Shown one piece after another: positions 1 through 7,363 of a stretch of DNA of 15,931 nt. Positions within the stretch are counted from its first letter, which is position 1, and every line of letters begins with the position of its first letter. This DNA is from an uncultured Elusimicrobia bacterium (lineage in GTDB: Bacteria; Elusimicrobiota; Elusimicrobia; UBA1565; UBA9628). The translations under genes and the position numbers were made by a program. The notes under the pieces were generated by a model, which saw only the letters and a program-made list of their open reading frames with translations, made no database searches and was not told where the DNA came from. The DNA is taken from NCBI GenBank assembly GCA_903874575.1, contig CAIQSZ010000103.1, positions 1 to 15,931 of the forward strand, written 5' to 3'.

Positions 1-1
1 C

Positions 2-835
2 GACACTTTATGGGTCTCCCTGGTTCAGGCCGGCGAGATGGGCGGTCAGCTGCCAAAGGTGCTGAAACAGGTCGGCGACTACATGGCCGCGCAGGCGGAA
101 CTGCAGGGCAAGATCATCACGGCGATGGCCTATCCCGGCGTGCTGATGACCGTCTCCGGCGGCGTCTTGCTTTTTTTCATCCTCAAGATCGTCCCCGTTT
201 TCGCCGAAATATTCGCGGGGTTCGCGATAAAGCTGCCGCCGTTGACGGTGTTCATCATCATGATTTCGAACCTGCTGATCCATCATTTGACGGGTCTGAT
301 CATCACCATAGTGCTGGCGTGGTTCAGTTGGAGCGCCTACACCTCGACCGAAGCGGGCCAGGAAACGAAGTGGAGGATGATCCTGGGGACGCCGCTGGTC
401 GGGGAATTCATCAACAACATCCTCGTCGAGCGCGTGCTGACGACGCTCTCCACTCTCATCGAGTCCGGCGTCAGCATCTTGAACGCCATCTCGGTTCTGG
501 AAGGAGTGTTCGCCAACAATATTATTTTCAAGCGCATGTTGGCGTCGGTCAAAAACGACGTCGCCGGCGGCAAGTCGATCTCGCAGTCGTTCAAGAAGAC
601 CGGGGCACTTCCGAACCTGGCCACCGAAATGATGTTCATGGGCGAAGAGTCGGGAAAACTTCCCGATATGCTGGTGACTCTCTCCAATTTTTATAAGGAG
701 CAGATCGACCAATTTACTCGCCGTTTCAATGCGATCATCGAGCCGCTGATGATCGTCGGCATCGGCGCGTTGATCGGACTCATCGTGCTGGCGGTCTTCC
801 TTCCGATCTTCAAGCTGTCGACCATGGGGGGGTAA
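2..835 (+). CDS. GspF/PilC-family inner-membrane platform protein (5'-truncated)
   Basis: Polytopic inner-membrane protein at the base of a type II secretion or type IV pilus machine, linking the cytoplasmic ATPase to pilin assembly. The frame is open to the window edge and begins in the conserved VQAGEMGGQLPKVL element that ends the first T2SSF domain, so roughly the first third of a ~400-residue protein is missing. A first hydrophobic segment (GVLMTVSGGVLLFFILKIV) and a second (LTVFIIMISNLLI onward) follow. The second domain carries the matching repeat MFMGEESGKLPDML and ends in a long hydrophobic C-terminal helix before KLSTMGG. The TAA stop overlaps the next gene's ATG by one base, so the two are one operon. 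The internal ATG at 38 is not the true start, because homology continues upstream of it. GspF and PilC cannot be told apart from this fragment. Confidence 0.9.
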   Translation, partial: DTLWVSLVQAGEMGGQLPKVLKQVGDYMAAQAELQGKIITAMAYPGVLMTVSGGVLLFFILKIVPVFAEIFAGFAIKLPPLTVFIIMISNLLIHHLTGLIITIVLAWFSWSAYTSTEAGQETKWRMILGTPLVGEFINNILVERVLTTLSTLIESGVSILNAISVLEGVFANNIIFKRMLASVKNDVAGGKSISQSFKKTGALPNLATEMMFMGEESGKLPDMLVTLSNFYKEQIDQFTRRFNAIIEPLMIVGIGALIGLIVLAVFLPIFKLSTMGG

Positions 836-1347
836 TGATGCGAATCCAAGACCACGGCGGCTATACGCTCATAGAACTAGTGGTGACGGTCATGATTATC
901 GGCATCTTGGCGGCGTTCGCCGTCCCGGAGTATCTGCGGACGGTGGAGAACGGTAGAGCCGACGACGCGGTCGCGATCTCGAACATGATCGGCACTACGA
1001 ATAGGATGTTCGCCCTCGACCACTCCGGCTTCTTCGTCGCCGGACAGTTCGCCGCCGCGTGCGGCGCGGGCGTTTGTCCGGCCGTCGTCAACGCCACGCA
1101 GAACAACCCCTGCGTGCTCGTCTGGTGCCGGTACTTGTCCGATCAGGATTGGGGAAACAAGCCCTACACTTTCGACGCCTGCGACGGGAGCGTCGCGGGC
1201 GCATGCGCTGGGATGGGCGCGGGCACGCAGGTCTCCGGCGCCCACCGCCTGGCCGGCGCCGGCGCTCCGTATAACGGCTGGGGCTATACGATGAATACCG
1301 CGGGAGTGATCACGGCCTTCGGAGGAGCGCCTGCACCGACTTATTAA
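835..1347 (+). CDS. Major prepilin / GspG-like pseudopilin, cysteine-rich
   Basis: Predicted 170-residue prepilin. The leader MMRIQDHGG is followed by YTLIELVVTVMIIGILAAFA. Prepilin peptidase should cut after Gly9, leaving Tyr1 and the assembly-critical Glu5 in the mature protein. The hydrophobic helix continues into an EYLRTVENGRADDA segment typical of type IV pilins and GspG. The rest is a globular periplasmic or surface domain with six cysteines (two near residue 80, two near 100, two near 125), suggesting up to three disulfides. The start is ATGATG right on the GspF stop; either ATG gives the same mature protein. The segment YLSDQDWGNKPYTF recalls Elusimicrobiota pilins, an impression not tested here. 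It is the best candidate for the major filament subunit, being first after the platform gene and having the strongest pilin signature. Confidence 0.88.
   Translation: MMRIQDHGGYTLIELVVTVMIIGILAAFAVPEYLRTVENGRADDAVAISNMIGTTNRMFALDHSGFFVAGQFAAACGAGVCPAVVNATQNNPCVLVWCRYLSDQDWGNKPYTFDACDGSVAGACAGMGAGTQVSGAHRLAGAGAPYNGWGYTMNTAGVITAFGGAPAPTY
1321..1327 (+). promoter_or_regulatory. Strong Shine-Dalgarno (GGAGGAG) before a CTG start
   Basis: GGAGGAG lies inside the end of the major prepilin gene, with GGAGG five bases before CTG at 1331. The reading frame that follows encodes a complete class III signal peptide. No ATG, GTG or TTG occurs in that frame between the in-frame stop at 1307-1309 and the hydrophobic helix, so this site decides the start. 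Confidence 0.6.
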
Positions 1348-1849
1348 GCGTCGTCACGCCGGCCCCGGCTACACCCTGATCGAGGTGATAGTCGCGATGT
1401 TGATCTCATGCATCATGGTGACCGCGATGTTCAGCGTCGCGCTCACCCAGAAGCAGGGGTCGGGCAAGAGCGACCGCCGGATGCTCTCCAATCAGGGGGC
1501 GGCGGTGGTCAGCGCGCTGCTGAAGGATTTCGTCACCGGCTGCGATTGCAATCCAGCCACCGGCGCGTGCGGACCGGACTGCGCGTTGATCGAAGGGCCG
1601 AATAAATTTCGAAGCCCGGGCGTGGGGACATGGTACATGAACGGCCATGCCGGCGTCGTCGTCGACAGCATGGGCGACGTTTACGCTCTCCGCTACGGTT
1701 TGCACACGCTGAGGGGACTCCTCCCCGCTTGGCTCGAGGCGGCGCCTTACAACGGCCGGGTCAACTATACGGTAACCCCCGCGCAGGCGGCGGTCCTCGG
1801 ACGGCCGGTGCCGCAAGTCGTGGTGGACGTTCATTGGGACGAACCATGA
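1331..1849 (+). CDS. Minor prepilin, GspI/PilV-like, probable CTG start
   Basis: Predicted 172-residue minor pseudopilin. The signal peptide MHRLIKRRHAGPG is rich in positive charge and is followed by YTLIEVIVAMLISCIMV, with cleavage after the glycine and Glu5 in place. The EVIVAM segment resembles GspI/PilV proteins. The first standard start codon in frame is GTG at 1385, inside the membrane helix, which would destroy the leader. The CTG at 1331 with a well-spaced GGAGGAG restores a textbook leader, so I choose it. The gene overlaps the previous one by 17 bases and the next by four (ATGA). The soluble part has four closely spaced cysteines (GCDCNPATGACGPDC) that may form a small disulfide or metal-binding knot, plus one in the helix. 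Frame and family are firm; the exact start codon is inferred. Confidence 0.82.
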   Translation: MHRLIKRRHAGPGYTLIEVIVAMLISCIMVTAMFSVALTQKQGSGKSDRRMLSNQGAAVVSALLKDFVTGCDCNPATGACGPDCALIEGPNKFRSPGVGTWYMNGHAGVVVDSMGDVYALRYGLHTLRGLLPAWLEAAPYNGRVNYTVTPAQAAVLGRPVPQVVVDVHWDEP

Positions 1850-2493
1850 GAGCGCCTGAGAATCGCGGCTTCAGTCTGATCGAGTTGGTCATCGCCACGG
1901 GAATATCGTCGGCGGTACTCATCGGAGTGCTGTCGATTGCCGCGTCCATGGTTCAGTATGAGGTGGAAAGCGGGCGGAAAAGTTCGGTGACCGCCTGGTC
2001 CTTGGCCAGCATCACGGCCATGAACCGGGACATCGCGTCCGGGAGCGTCATCCAGTGGCCGAATGTCGCCGGCGGCGTGGCCGACAGCCTGGTCATCTGC
2101 ACGAATTGGTCGCGTCTTGCGGGAGGCGGGCCTCCGAATGGAGCTCAACTGTCCCTCATAGGCCCCGCCCCGACGGTCATCTCTTACTGTTGGCAGGCCG
2201 CGTCGAATGTCTTGCGCAGGCGCGTCGTGGCGGGCAATTGTCCGAACTTCGCGGCCGTTCCTCCGGCTTGTACGGCGGCCAATTATGGAGGAAGCAGCGT
2301 GGTCGCGACGGGGGTCTACCGCATCGGCGCTAATTCAATTTTTCAAAATGATCCTCTCATACAGAACGCCGTCCGCATGCAGTTCGTCGTCGGAAACCCG
2401 AACCAGGGAACCGTCAACGCGGGCGGCGGCGCCGCGAACTTCGTCAACCCTCAATCCCTCACCTTCGACACGAAAGTCCTCATGGAGAACTGA
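1846..2493 (+). CDS. Minor prepilin, GspJ/PilW-like
   Basis: Predicted 215-residue prepilin with a short leader MRAPENRG and cleavage before FSLIELVIATGISSAVLIG, with Glu5 present. GspJ and PilW proteins have this size and the same FSLIEL-type start, and this gene sits in the GspJ position after a GspI-like gene. The ATG overlaps the previous stop (ATGA), so translation is coupled. The globular domain has four cysteines spread between about residues 85 and 145, and ends with a segment (RMQFVVGNPNQGTVNAGGG) whose strand-rich look fits a minor pseudopilin. A longer upstream frame exists but is out of phase with the neighbour and lacks leader features. Whether it serves a secretion pseudopilus or a type IV pilus cannot be decided from this gene alone. 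Confidence 0.85.
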   Translation: MRAPENRGFSLIELVIATGISSAVLIGVLSIAASMVQYEVESGRKSSVTAWSLASITAMNRDIASGSVIQWPNVAGGVADSLVICTNWSRLAGGGPPNGAQLSLIGPAPTVISYCWQAASNVLRRRVVAGNCPNFAAVPPACTAANYGGSSVVATGVYRIGANSIFQNDPLIQNAVRMQFVVGNPNQGTVNAGGGAANFVNPQSLTFDTKVLMEN

Positions 2494-2497
2494 TCTT

Positions 2498-2866
2498 ATG
2501 CGCGTCCGATTCGCCGCCGCAGACCGCGGGAGCGTGCTCATCCATGTCATGGTCACGGGCGCCTTGGTCGCGCTCATCGCGGCTCTGCTCATGCGCATGG
2601 CGATGTTTCGCGCCACCATCGCCCACCGCGGCGGCGCCGCCTTGGTCGAGAAGCGCCTCGATCAGGCCGGTTTCAACTCGATCATGACGAACTGGAACGC
2701 GGCCAATGCCGTTTGTTCCAACACCGTCCCGAACTATAACTGCACCGGCGTCGCGGGCGCATGCGGCTGCACGTGCACTCCGACGCTCCCCGACTTCCCG
2801 ACCGTAACCGCGGCCTTGGTCGCCGGCAATTGTCAAATCACGGTCGTTTCGACAGACATGCCTTGA
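2498..2866 (+). CDS. Small prepilin-like protein lacking Glu5 (GspK/PilX-like position)
   Basis: Predicted 122-residue protein with leader MRVRFAAADRG followed by SVLIHVMVTGALVALIAALLMRMAM. If cleaved after Gly11, mature position 5 is His rather than Glu. Loss of Glu5 is characteristic of GspK and of some PilX proteins, which sit at the filament tip. It is much shorter than GspK (~300 residues), so it is not a standard GspK. The remaining ~80 residues contain six cysteines, five within about 35 residues (VCSNTVPNYNCTGVAGACGC onward), suggesting a compact disulfide-bonded head. The start ATG is four bases after the previous stop, with GGAG inside the end of that gene. The stop TGA overlaps the TTG start of hpnK. 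The assignment as a tip or minor pilin is inferred from leader, helix and position. Confidence 0.72.
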   Translation: MRVRFAAADRGSVLIHVMVTGALVALIAALLMRMAMFRATIAHRGGAALVEKRLDQAGFNSIMTNWNAANAVCSNTVPNYNCTGVAGACGCTCTPTLPDFPTVTAALVAGNCQITVVSTDMP

Positions 2867-3657
2867 ACCCAAGGGCGCTCATCGTCACGGCGGACGATTT
2901 CGGCTATTCCACGGACGTCAACGCCGCCGTCGTGCGCGCCCACCGCGAGGGCATCCTGCGCTTCGCCAGCCTTATGGTCCTGCGGCCGGCCGCCGCGGAG
3001 GCGGCCGGCTTGGCCAAAGACAACCCCGGCTTGGGCGTAGGTCTTCATTTGGAACTCTGCGCCGAGGCTCCGGAAAAGGCCGGACTGCGCTATTTCTTTG
3101 ATGCCAAGGCCCGCGCCGGCGTGGAGGGCGAGATCCGCGCGCAGTTCGACGCGTTCATGGCGCTCGGACTCAGACCCACGCACGCCGACGGGCACATCAA
3201 CATCCACATACACCCCGTCGTCTTCCCGGCGCTCTGTCGCGTCGCGCGTGAGTACGGCGTAGCGCGACTGCGCTTGCCTTCCGGGGAGCTTTCCGCATGC
3301 CTGGAGTACCCGGGCGACTTCGATCCGATCCTGCCGCGCTTGGCGTTGGCGGGGACCTTCGCCGCCATGCGTTTTTGGATCAGAGACGCGGCTGGCGGCC
3401 TCCAGGTCCCGCGCAGTTGGGGTCTCCTGCGCTCCGGCCGCATGACGGAGAGTTACGTGCTATGGCTGTTGCAGCGCCTGCCGGAGGGCGTCACGGAGTT
3501 TTACTTCCATCCGTGCTCCGACCCATCCTCCGAGGTTTCGGGCGACCGACCCAACTCCAGCCATCAGTCGGTGACCGAACTTCGGACTTTGCTCAGCCCT
3601 CGGGTGCGCGAGGCCATCGCGGTTATGGGCGTGGACCTTCTTCAGGCGCATCCTTAG
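2863..3657 (+). CDS. hpnK: HpnK-type YdjC/ChbG-family deacetylase
   Basis: Predicted 264-residue metal-dependent deacetylase. The YdjC/ChbG fold is shown by TADDFGYS (Asp11-Asp12), GLHLELC (His62) and HADGHINIHIHP (residues 107-118), the conserved Asp/His metal-binding elements, with a late EFYFHPCSD motif. In hopanoid producers HpnK removes the acetyl group from N-acetylglucosaminyl bacteriohopanetetrol, the step between HpnI and HpnJ. Both partners, plus hpnL, are the next genes here, which is why I name it hpnK rather than a generic ChbG. The start is TTG at 2863, forming TTGA with the prepilin stop; it begins MNPRALIVTADDFG, as family members do. Earlier in-frame starts lie inside the prepilin gene. 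It ends tail to tail with hpnL, overlapping by four bases. The substrate is inferred from context. Confidence 0.85.
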   Translation: MNPRALIVTADDFGYSTDVNAAVVRAHREGILRFASLMVLRPAAAEAAGLAKDNPGLGVGLHLELCAEAPEKAGLRYFFDAKARAGVEGEIRAQFDAFMALGLRPTHADGHINIHIHPVVFPALCRVAREYGVARLRLPSGELSACLEYPGDFDPILPRLALAGTFAAMRFWIRDAAGGLQVPRSWGLLRSGRMTESYVLWLLQRLPEGVTEFYFHPCSDPSSEVSGDRPNSSHQSVTELRTLLSPRVREAIAVMGVDLLQAHP

Positions 3658-4622
3658 GTTTTCCTTGCGCCGCGCCTGTGCGCCGCGTAAAGAGCCAGCC
3701 CCATCGCCGCCCAGGACACCTCGCGCACGTGCCGCACCAGGCCCAGCGTGAATCCAATCTCCGGGGACAGCCCCATGCCGGCGAAGATGGCGGTCTTGCC
3801 GCCTTCCTGCGTGCCGAGTTTCGCCGGCACCCAGAAGGCCAAGGAATCGACGAGATTCGAGAGGAACTCGATGGAGAAAGCCGTTTCGAGGCCGATATCG
3901 AGCCCTAAAAATCGGCAGATGAGCCAGACTTCCGCGGCGCCCCAGGCATAGCCGAACATGAAAAAGACGACGGAGGCCGTCATGCGGAACGGATGACGCT
4001 GAAGATAATTCTTTAAGAGTCCGCGCACGCCCGCGCTGGCTTCCACGGCTTGCGGGAAGCGTTTGTGGAACCACGGCGGGGGCTCCATGACCAGCAGGCT
4101 TACGCCCACGACCAGTCCAAGCAGGATTGAGCCGACCCCGAAGGCGCCTAAAGTCGCCTGGGGACCTTCGAAGTCGAACAGGTGGGCGTGCAGGAGATAG
4201 CCCAGGCCGCTCAGGATGAAAAAAGCCTGGCCGACCGACTGCGTGACCTTGGCGACCAGAACGCTGGTGATCTTCACATCGTCGGGCAAGGACGAACGCA
4301 GCATTCCCGGGCGGACAAATTCGCCGCCGATGTTGGCGCTGGGCGTCAGGTAGTTGACGCCGTCGCCGGCGATACGCACTCGCACCAGGTCCCAAAAATT
4401 CGCGCGTCGCGCGCTCTCGGGAGGGAACGACAGTTTCCACCCCCAAGCATTGAGCATGTGGTCAAATATTTGGAACGGCATCAGGACCGCGAAGCCCCAG
4501 CCGAACGAGACCAGGCGGCTCCAGACCCGAATCGGATCGAACTTCCACAGCAACAGCAGGAAGGTGACTATGCCGGCGACGACCACGAGGTGCGTCAGAA
4601 GCGCCCGAGAGCGGGCAAACAT
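3654..4622 (-). CDS. hpnL: HpnL-like membrane protein (LPG synthase TM-domain / UPF0104 family)
   Basis: Predicted 322-residue polytopic inner-membrane protein with about seven or eight hydrophobic segments, for example near residues 8-26, 128-145, 158-178, 213-235 and 303-315. It belongs to the family of the transmembrane part of lysylphosphatidylglycerol synthase, shown by NYLTPSANIGGE (residues 90-101) and VPAKLGTQEGG (265-275). The soluble aminoacyl-transfer domain of true MprF is absent. Members beside hpnI/J/K are called HpnL; their role is not established, and lipid movement across the membrane is only a suggestion from the fold family. It starts seven bases after hpnI stops, so it is the last gene of the hpnJ-hpnI-hpnL operon. 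Its stop overlaps that of hpnK on the other strand. Confidence 0.85.
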   Translation of the reverse strand: MFARSRALLTHLVVVAGIVTFLLLLWKFDPIRVWSRLVSFGWGFAVLMPFQIFDHMLNAWGWKLSFPPESARRANFWDLVRVRIAGDGVNYLTPSANIGGEFVRPGMLRSSLPDDVKITSVLVAKVTQSVGQAFFILSGLGYLLHAHLFDFEGPQATLGAFGVGSILLGLVVGVSLLVMEPPPWFHKRFPQAVEASAGVRGLLKNYLQRHPFRMTASVVFFMFGYAWGAAEVWLICRFLGLDIGLETAFSIEFLSNLVDSLAFWVPAKLGTQEGGKTAIFAGMGLSPEIGFTLGLVRHVREVSWAAMGLALYAAHRRGARKT

Positions 4623-4629
4623 GGGAACC

Positions 4630-5799
4630 CTAGGGCTCGATCGGCACGAGGCGGCCCTTCGATTGCACGTCGTAGAACTCCCCGCGCCACAACACGCGCG
4701 AGGAGCCCCAGCCTCCCAGCCACGCCGCGAAAGCGAACCATTCGGCCAGCGGCAGCAGCCAGAGGGCTTCGAGAGGCTGGTCGCCGCCCAGGGCCCGGGC
4801 CAGGCATGCGCTGGCCGCGGCTTTGCCTGCCCAGACGGCTCCCAGCAGGGCCACGGTGCGCGCGTCCGGGCCGAACATCAGGACCTTCAGCGTCAAGAGG
4901 GAGAACCCGTGCTGGATGAGGCTGGCGGCGTTGCCCGCCGGCTGGCAGATGCGGATGGTTCGCGCCCATCGCACTAGGTGCTTGAAATGTTCCGCGCCGC
5001 CGTTGATATGGGGCACGGTCTCCACGACCGCGCCCGCCATCTCCAACTTCCATCCGGCCTCGCGCATGGATTCACCCAGCCAAAAGTCGTCGGCCAGGTG
5101 GTCGGCCAAGTTGTGGAACGCGCCGGTTTCCTCAAAAGCTTTGCGGCGGACCATCATGGCCGCGCCCATCGCGAAGCGCATCCCGAAAAACGCGGCGCAC
5201 AACGCCTGGGGAAGGAACTGGGCATTGATCGACAACGCCTCCATGCGGCCCCACAAACCGTCGCTGCCCGTGGCCTCGTAGAACGCGGTGACCAGCCCGA
5301 CGCCGGGGTCGCCAAACGGATCGACCATGCGGCGCAGGAAGTCCGGTTTGACCAGGATGTCGGAGTCCGACATCAGCAGAAAATCGTATTTCGCGAAGCC
5401 GTATCCGTTGGCCATGTTGTTGACCTTCGGGTTGTAGCCGATGCGATCCTTGGAGACGACGATTTCCATGTCCGTTTCAGGAAAGTTTTTTTTGAGCCTG
5501 GAGACGACGGCCAGCGCCGGGTCCTCAGGACACTGGAGACAGAAGATCAACTGATAGCACGGGTAGTCCTGCCGGCAAAAACTGGCCAGGTTCTCGTAGA
5601 GCGCGGCTTCTCCGCCTCGGAGAGGCTTGATCACGGAAATCGGAGGCGAGGAGGCCGTCGTGGCTCGTCGGCGCAGGTTTTGCAGGAAACGCCAGCCGAA
5701 CCCCGTGGACGCGGCGGCAAACAGCAAAGCGAAAACGCCGGCGAAGGTCGCGAAGACCGAGAAAACCGCCCGGCCCGCCAGCGAGGCGGCCAGCATCAT
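4630..5799 (-). CDS. hpnI: HpnI-type membrane glycosyltransferase (GT-A, ceramide-glucosyltransferase-like)
   Basis: Predicted 389-residue processive-type glycosyltransferase anchored by one N-terminal helix (residues ~3-32) and hydrophobic C-terminal segments (~300-370). SVIKPLRGGE (55-64) begins the catalytic domain; LLMSDSDILV (141-150) holds the nucleotide-sugar/metal Asp residues, LADDFWLG (235-242) the likely catalytic Asp, and HLVRW (274-278) is a Q/RxxRW-type motif. This pattern is that of ceramide glucosyltransferase-like enzymes, which include HpnI, the enzyme that puts N-acetylglucosamine on bacteriohopanetetrol. Neighbours hpnJ, hpnK and hpnL support the specific name. No good Shine-Dalgarno is visible; the tandem ATG at 5799 is chosen because it begins the N-terminal helix, and TTG at 5823 is an alternative. 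The gap to hpnJ is 35 bases, so they are probably one transcript. Confidence 0.88.
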   Translation of the reverse strand: MMLAASLAGRAVFSVFATFAGVFALLFAAASTGFGWRFLQNLRRRATTASSPPISVIKPLRGGEAALYENLASFCRQDYPCYQLIFCLQCPEDPALAVVSRLKKNFPETDMEIVVSKDRIGYNPKVNNMANGYGFAKYDFLLMSDSDILVKPDFLRRMVDPFGDPGVGLVTAFYEATGSDGLWGRMEALSINAQFLPQALCAAFFGMRFAMGAAMMVRRKAFEETGAFHNLADHLADDFWLGESMREAGWKLEMAGAVVETVPHINGGAEHFKHLVRWARTIRICQPAGNAASLIQHGFSLLTLKVLMFGPDARTVALLGAVWAGKAAASACLARALGGDQPLEALWLLPLAEWFAFAAWLGGWGSSRVLWRGEFYDVQSKGRLVPIEP

Positions 5800-5834
5800 G
5801 AAACCGACAAACGGCAGTTCCAATATCGAAGGAT

Positions 5835-7313
5835 TCAGGCGGGAACCGGATCTTTCTTGTCGGTCTTGGGCGGCAGTTCGATTCGCGACGCCGCGGGCTT
5901 CTGACGGCCCCGAAGGTAGTCGAAAAATTCCTTGCCCTCGCGCAGTCTGCGGCGGCGCTCGATCGGGTCCTTGGCCATGGCGACGAGCATGCGGAAGATG
6001 GGCGTAGGCCGCGCGTAGAACTTCGAGTAGAACCGCTTCACGCCCGCCTCGATGTCCGGGGCCTTCAGATGCGGGTATTGAATCGCGGAGGCCTGCGTGC
6101 CGTCGTTGCGGACCAGCAGGGCCTCGTCGTACCATTTATTGGCCATCGCTTGGCGATAGAGTTCGGTGCCGGGATAGGCGGCGGCCAGGGAAACCTGGAT
6201 AGTGTCCACGTTAAGTCCGCACGCGTACTTGATCGACTCTTCGATGGTCTCCTTCGTCTCTCCGGGCAGACCTAGAATGAAGGTGCCGTGGATGATGATG
6301 CCGAGGCGGCGGCAATTCTTGGTGAATTCCTTGGCGATATCGACGCGCACGCCTTTTTTGATGTTGTTCAATATCTGTTGGTTGCCCGACTCGTATCCGA
6401 CCAAAAGCAGGCGCAGGCCGTTGTCCTTGAATATTTTTAAGTACTCGAAGGGGACGTTCGCGCGGCTGTTGCACGACCACGTGATGCCCAGTTTGCCCAG
6501 GCCCTTGGCGATTTCTGCAGCGCGGGTCAGGTCGGCGGTGAAAGTGTCGTCGTCGAAGAAGAATTCCTTCACCTGCGGGAACATCTGGCGGGCCTTCGCC
6601 ATCTCGGCGATGACGGCTTGCGCGGACTTCGTGCGGTAGACATGGCCGCCGACGGTTTGGGGCCAGAGGCAGAACGAGCATCGCGCGGGGCAACCGCGCC
6701 CGGTGTACAGCGACAGGTAAGGGTGCTTAAGGTAGCCGATGTAGTAGTTTTCGATGACCAAGTCCCGTTTATACACGTCCAGGACCGAGGGCAAGGCGTC
6801 CATGTCCTCGATGAGCGAGCGATCCGGATTGTGGACGATATCGCCATCCCTGCGATACGATAGGCCGGCGATGGAATCGTAGGCGCGGCCTTCGGCGACT
6901 TCCTTCAGCGTGAAGTCGAACTCCTCGCGGCCCACGAAGTCCAGGACCGGGGCGGCCTTAAGAGATTCCTCGGGTAGGACGGCCACGTGAGCGCCGACGA
7001 AGCCGATGCGCATGTCGGGATTTTGCGCCTTCAACGCTTGGGCGACCTTGACGTCGTTCTCGAAAGAGGGGGTGCTGGTGTGGATGATGCACAACTCGAA
7101 GCCTCGAGCTCGACGCAGGACCTCATCGAGCGCCAGATCGTCCGCAGGAGCGTCGATAAGCTTGGAATTGGGGATTAGCGCGGCGGGCTGGGCCAGCCAG
7201 GTGGGGAACCAGAAGGATTTAATCTCGCGGCGAGCCTGATAGCGCGCTCCCGCGCCCCCGTCGAACCCCTCGAAAGAGGGCGGATTCAGAAACAGGGTGC
7301 GCATAGTGGCCAT
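5835..7313 (-). CDS. hpnJ: HpnJ-type B12-binding-like radical SAM enzyme
   Basis: Predicted 492-residue radical SAM protein. The N-terminal region (~20-145) looks like a cobalamin-binding-type Rossmann domain. The radical SAM core starts with TGRGCPARCSFCLW, where Cys208, Cys212 and Cys215 form the CxxxCxxC that holds the 4Fe-4S cluster. Long stretches are close to HpnJ as I know it: FDGGAGARYQA, SFWFPTWLAQPAAL, WPQTVGG, EFFFDDDTF and LLVGYESGNQQIL. HpnJ converts glucosaminyl bacteriohopanetetrol to the cyclitol ether by ring contraction, as worked out genetically in Burkholderia. The start ATG at 7313 has GGAGG five bases upstream; ATG codons at 7325 and 7304 fit worse. It is the first gene of the minus-strand operon and has a clear promoter 50-80 bases upstream. 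This is the strongest single family call in the cassette. Confidence 0.93.
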   Translation of the reverse strand: MATMRTLFLNPPSFEGFDGGAGARYQARREIKSFWFPTWLAQPAALIPNSKLIDAPADDLALDEVLRRARGFELCIIHTSTPSFENDVKVAQALKAQNPDMRIGFVGAHVAVLPEESLKAAPVLDFVGREEFDFTLKEVAEGRAYDSIAGLSYRRDGDIVHNPDRSLIEDMDALPSVLDVYKRDLVIENYYIGYLKHPYLSLYTGRGCPARCSFCLWPQTVGGHVYRTKSAQAVIAEMAKARQMFPQVKEFFFDDDTFTADLTRAAEIAKGLGKLGITWSCNSRANVPFEYLKIFKDNGLRLLLVGYESGNQQILNNIKKGVRVDIAKEFTKNCRRLGIIIHGTFILGLPGETKETIEESIKYACGLNVDTIQVSLAAAYPGTELYRQAMANKWYDEALLVRNDGTQASAIQYPHLKAPDIEAGVKRFYSKFYARPTPIFRMLVAMAKDPIERRRRLREGKEFFDYLRGRQKPAASRIELPPKTDKKDPVPA

Positions 7314-7318
7314 CGGTT

Positions 7319-7323
7319 CCTCC
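7319..7323 (-). promoter_or_regulatory. hpnJ ribosome-binding site (GGAGG)
   Basis: GGAGG on the minus strand, five bases before ATG at 7313. It selects that start over in-frame ATGs at 7325 (which overlaps the site) and 7304 (14 bases away). Confidence 0.7.
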
Positions 7324-7363
7324 ATAACGACAAAGCGCCTTAAAATGTCCAGCCTACAGGAGT

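Noticed and set aside
10..696. Plus- and minus-strand open frames over the GspF gene
   Set aside because: They are compositional shadows rich in Arg, Asp, His and Gly; the GspF frame carries clear family motifs end to end.
5800..6135. Upstream extension of hpnI into the hpnJ gene
   Set aside because: The extension overlaps conserved hpnJ sequence in another frame, is Arg/Pro-rich and lacks homology; the membrane helix begins at 5799.
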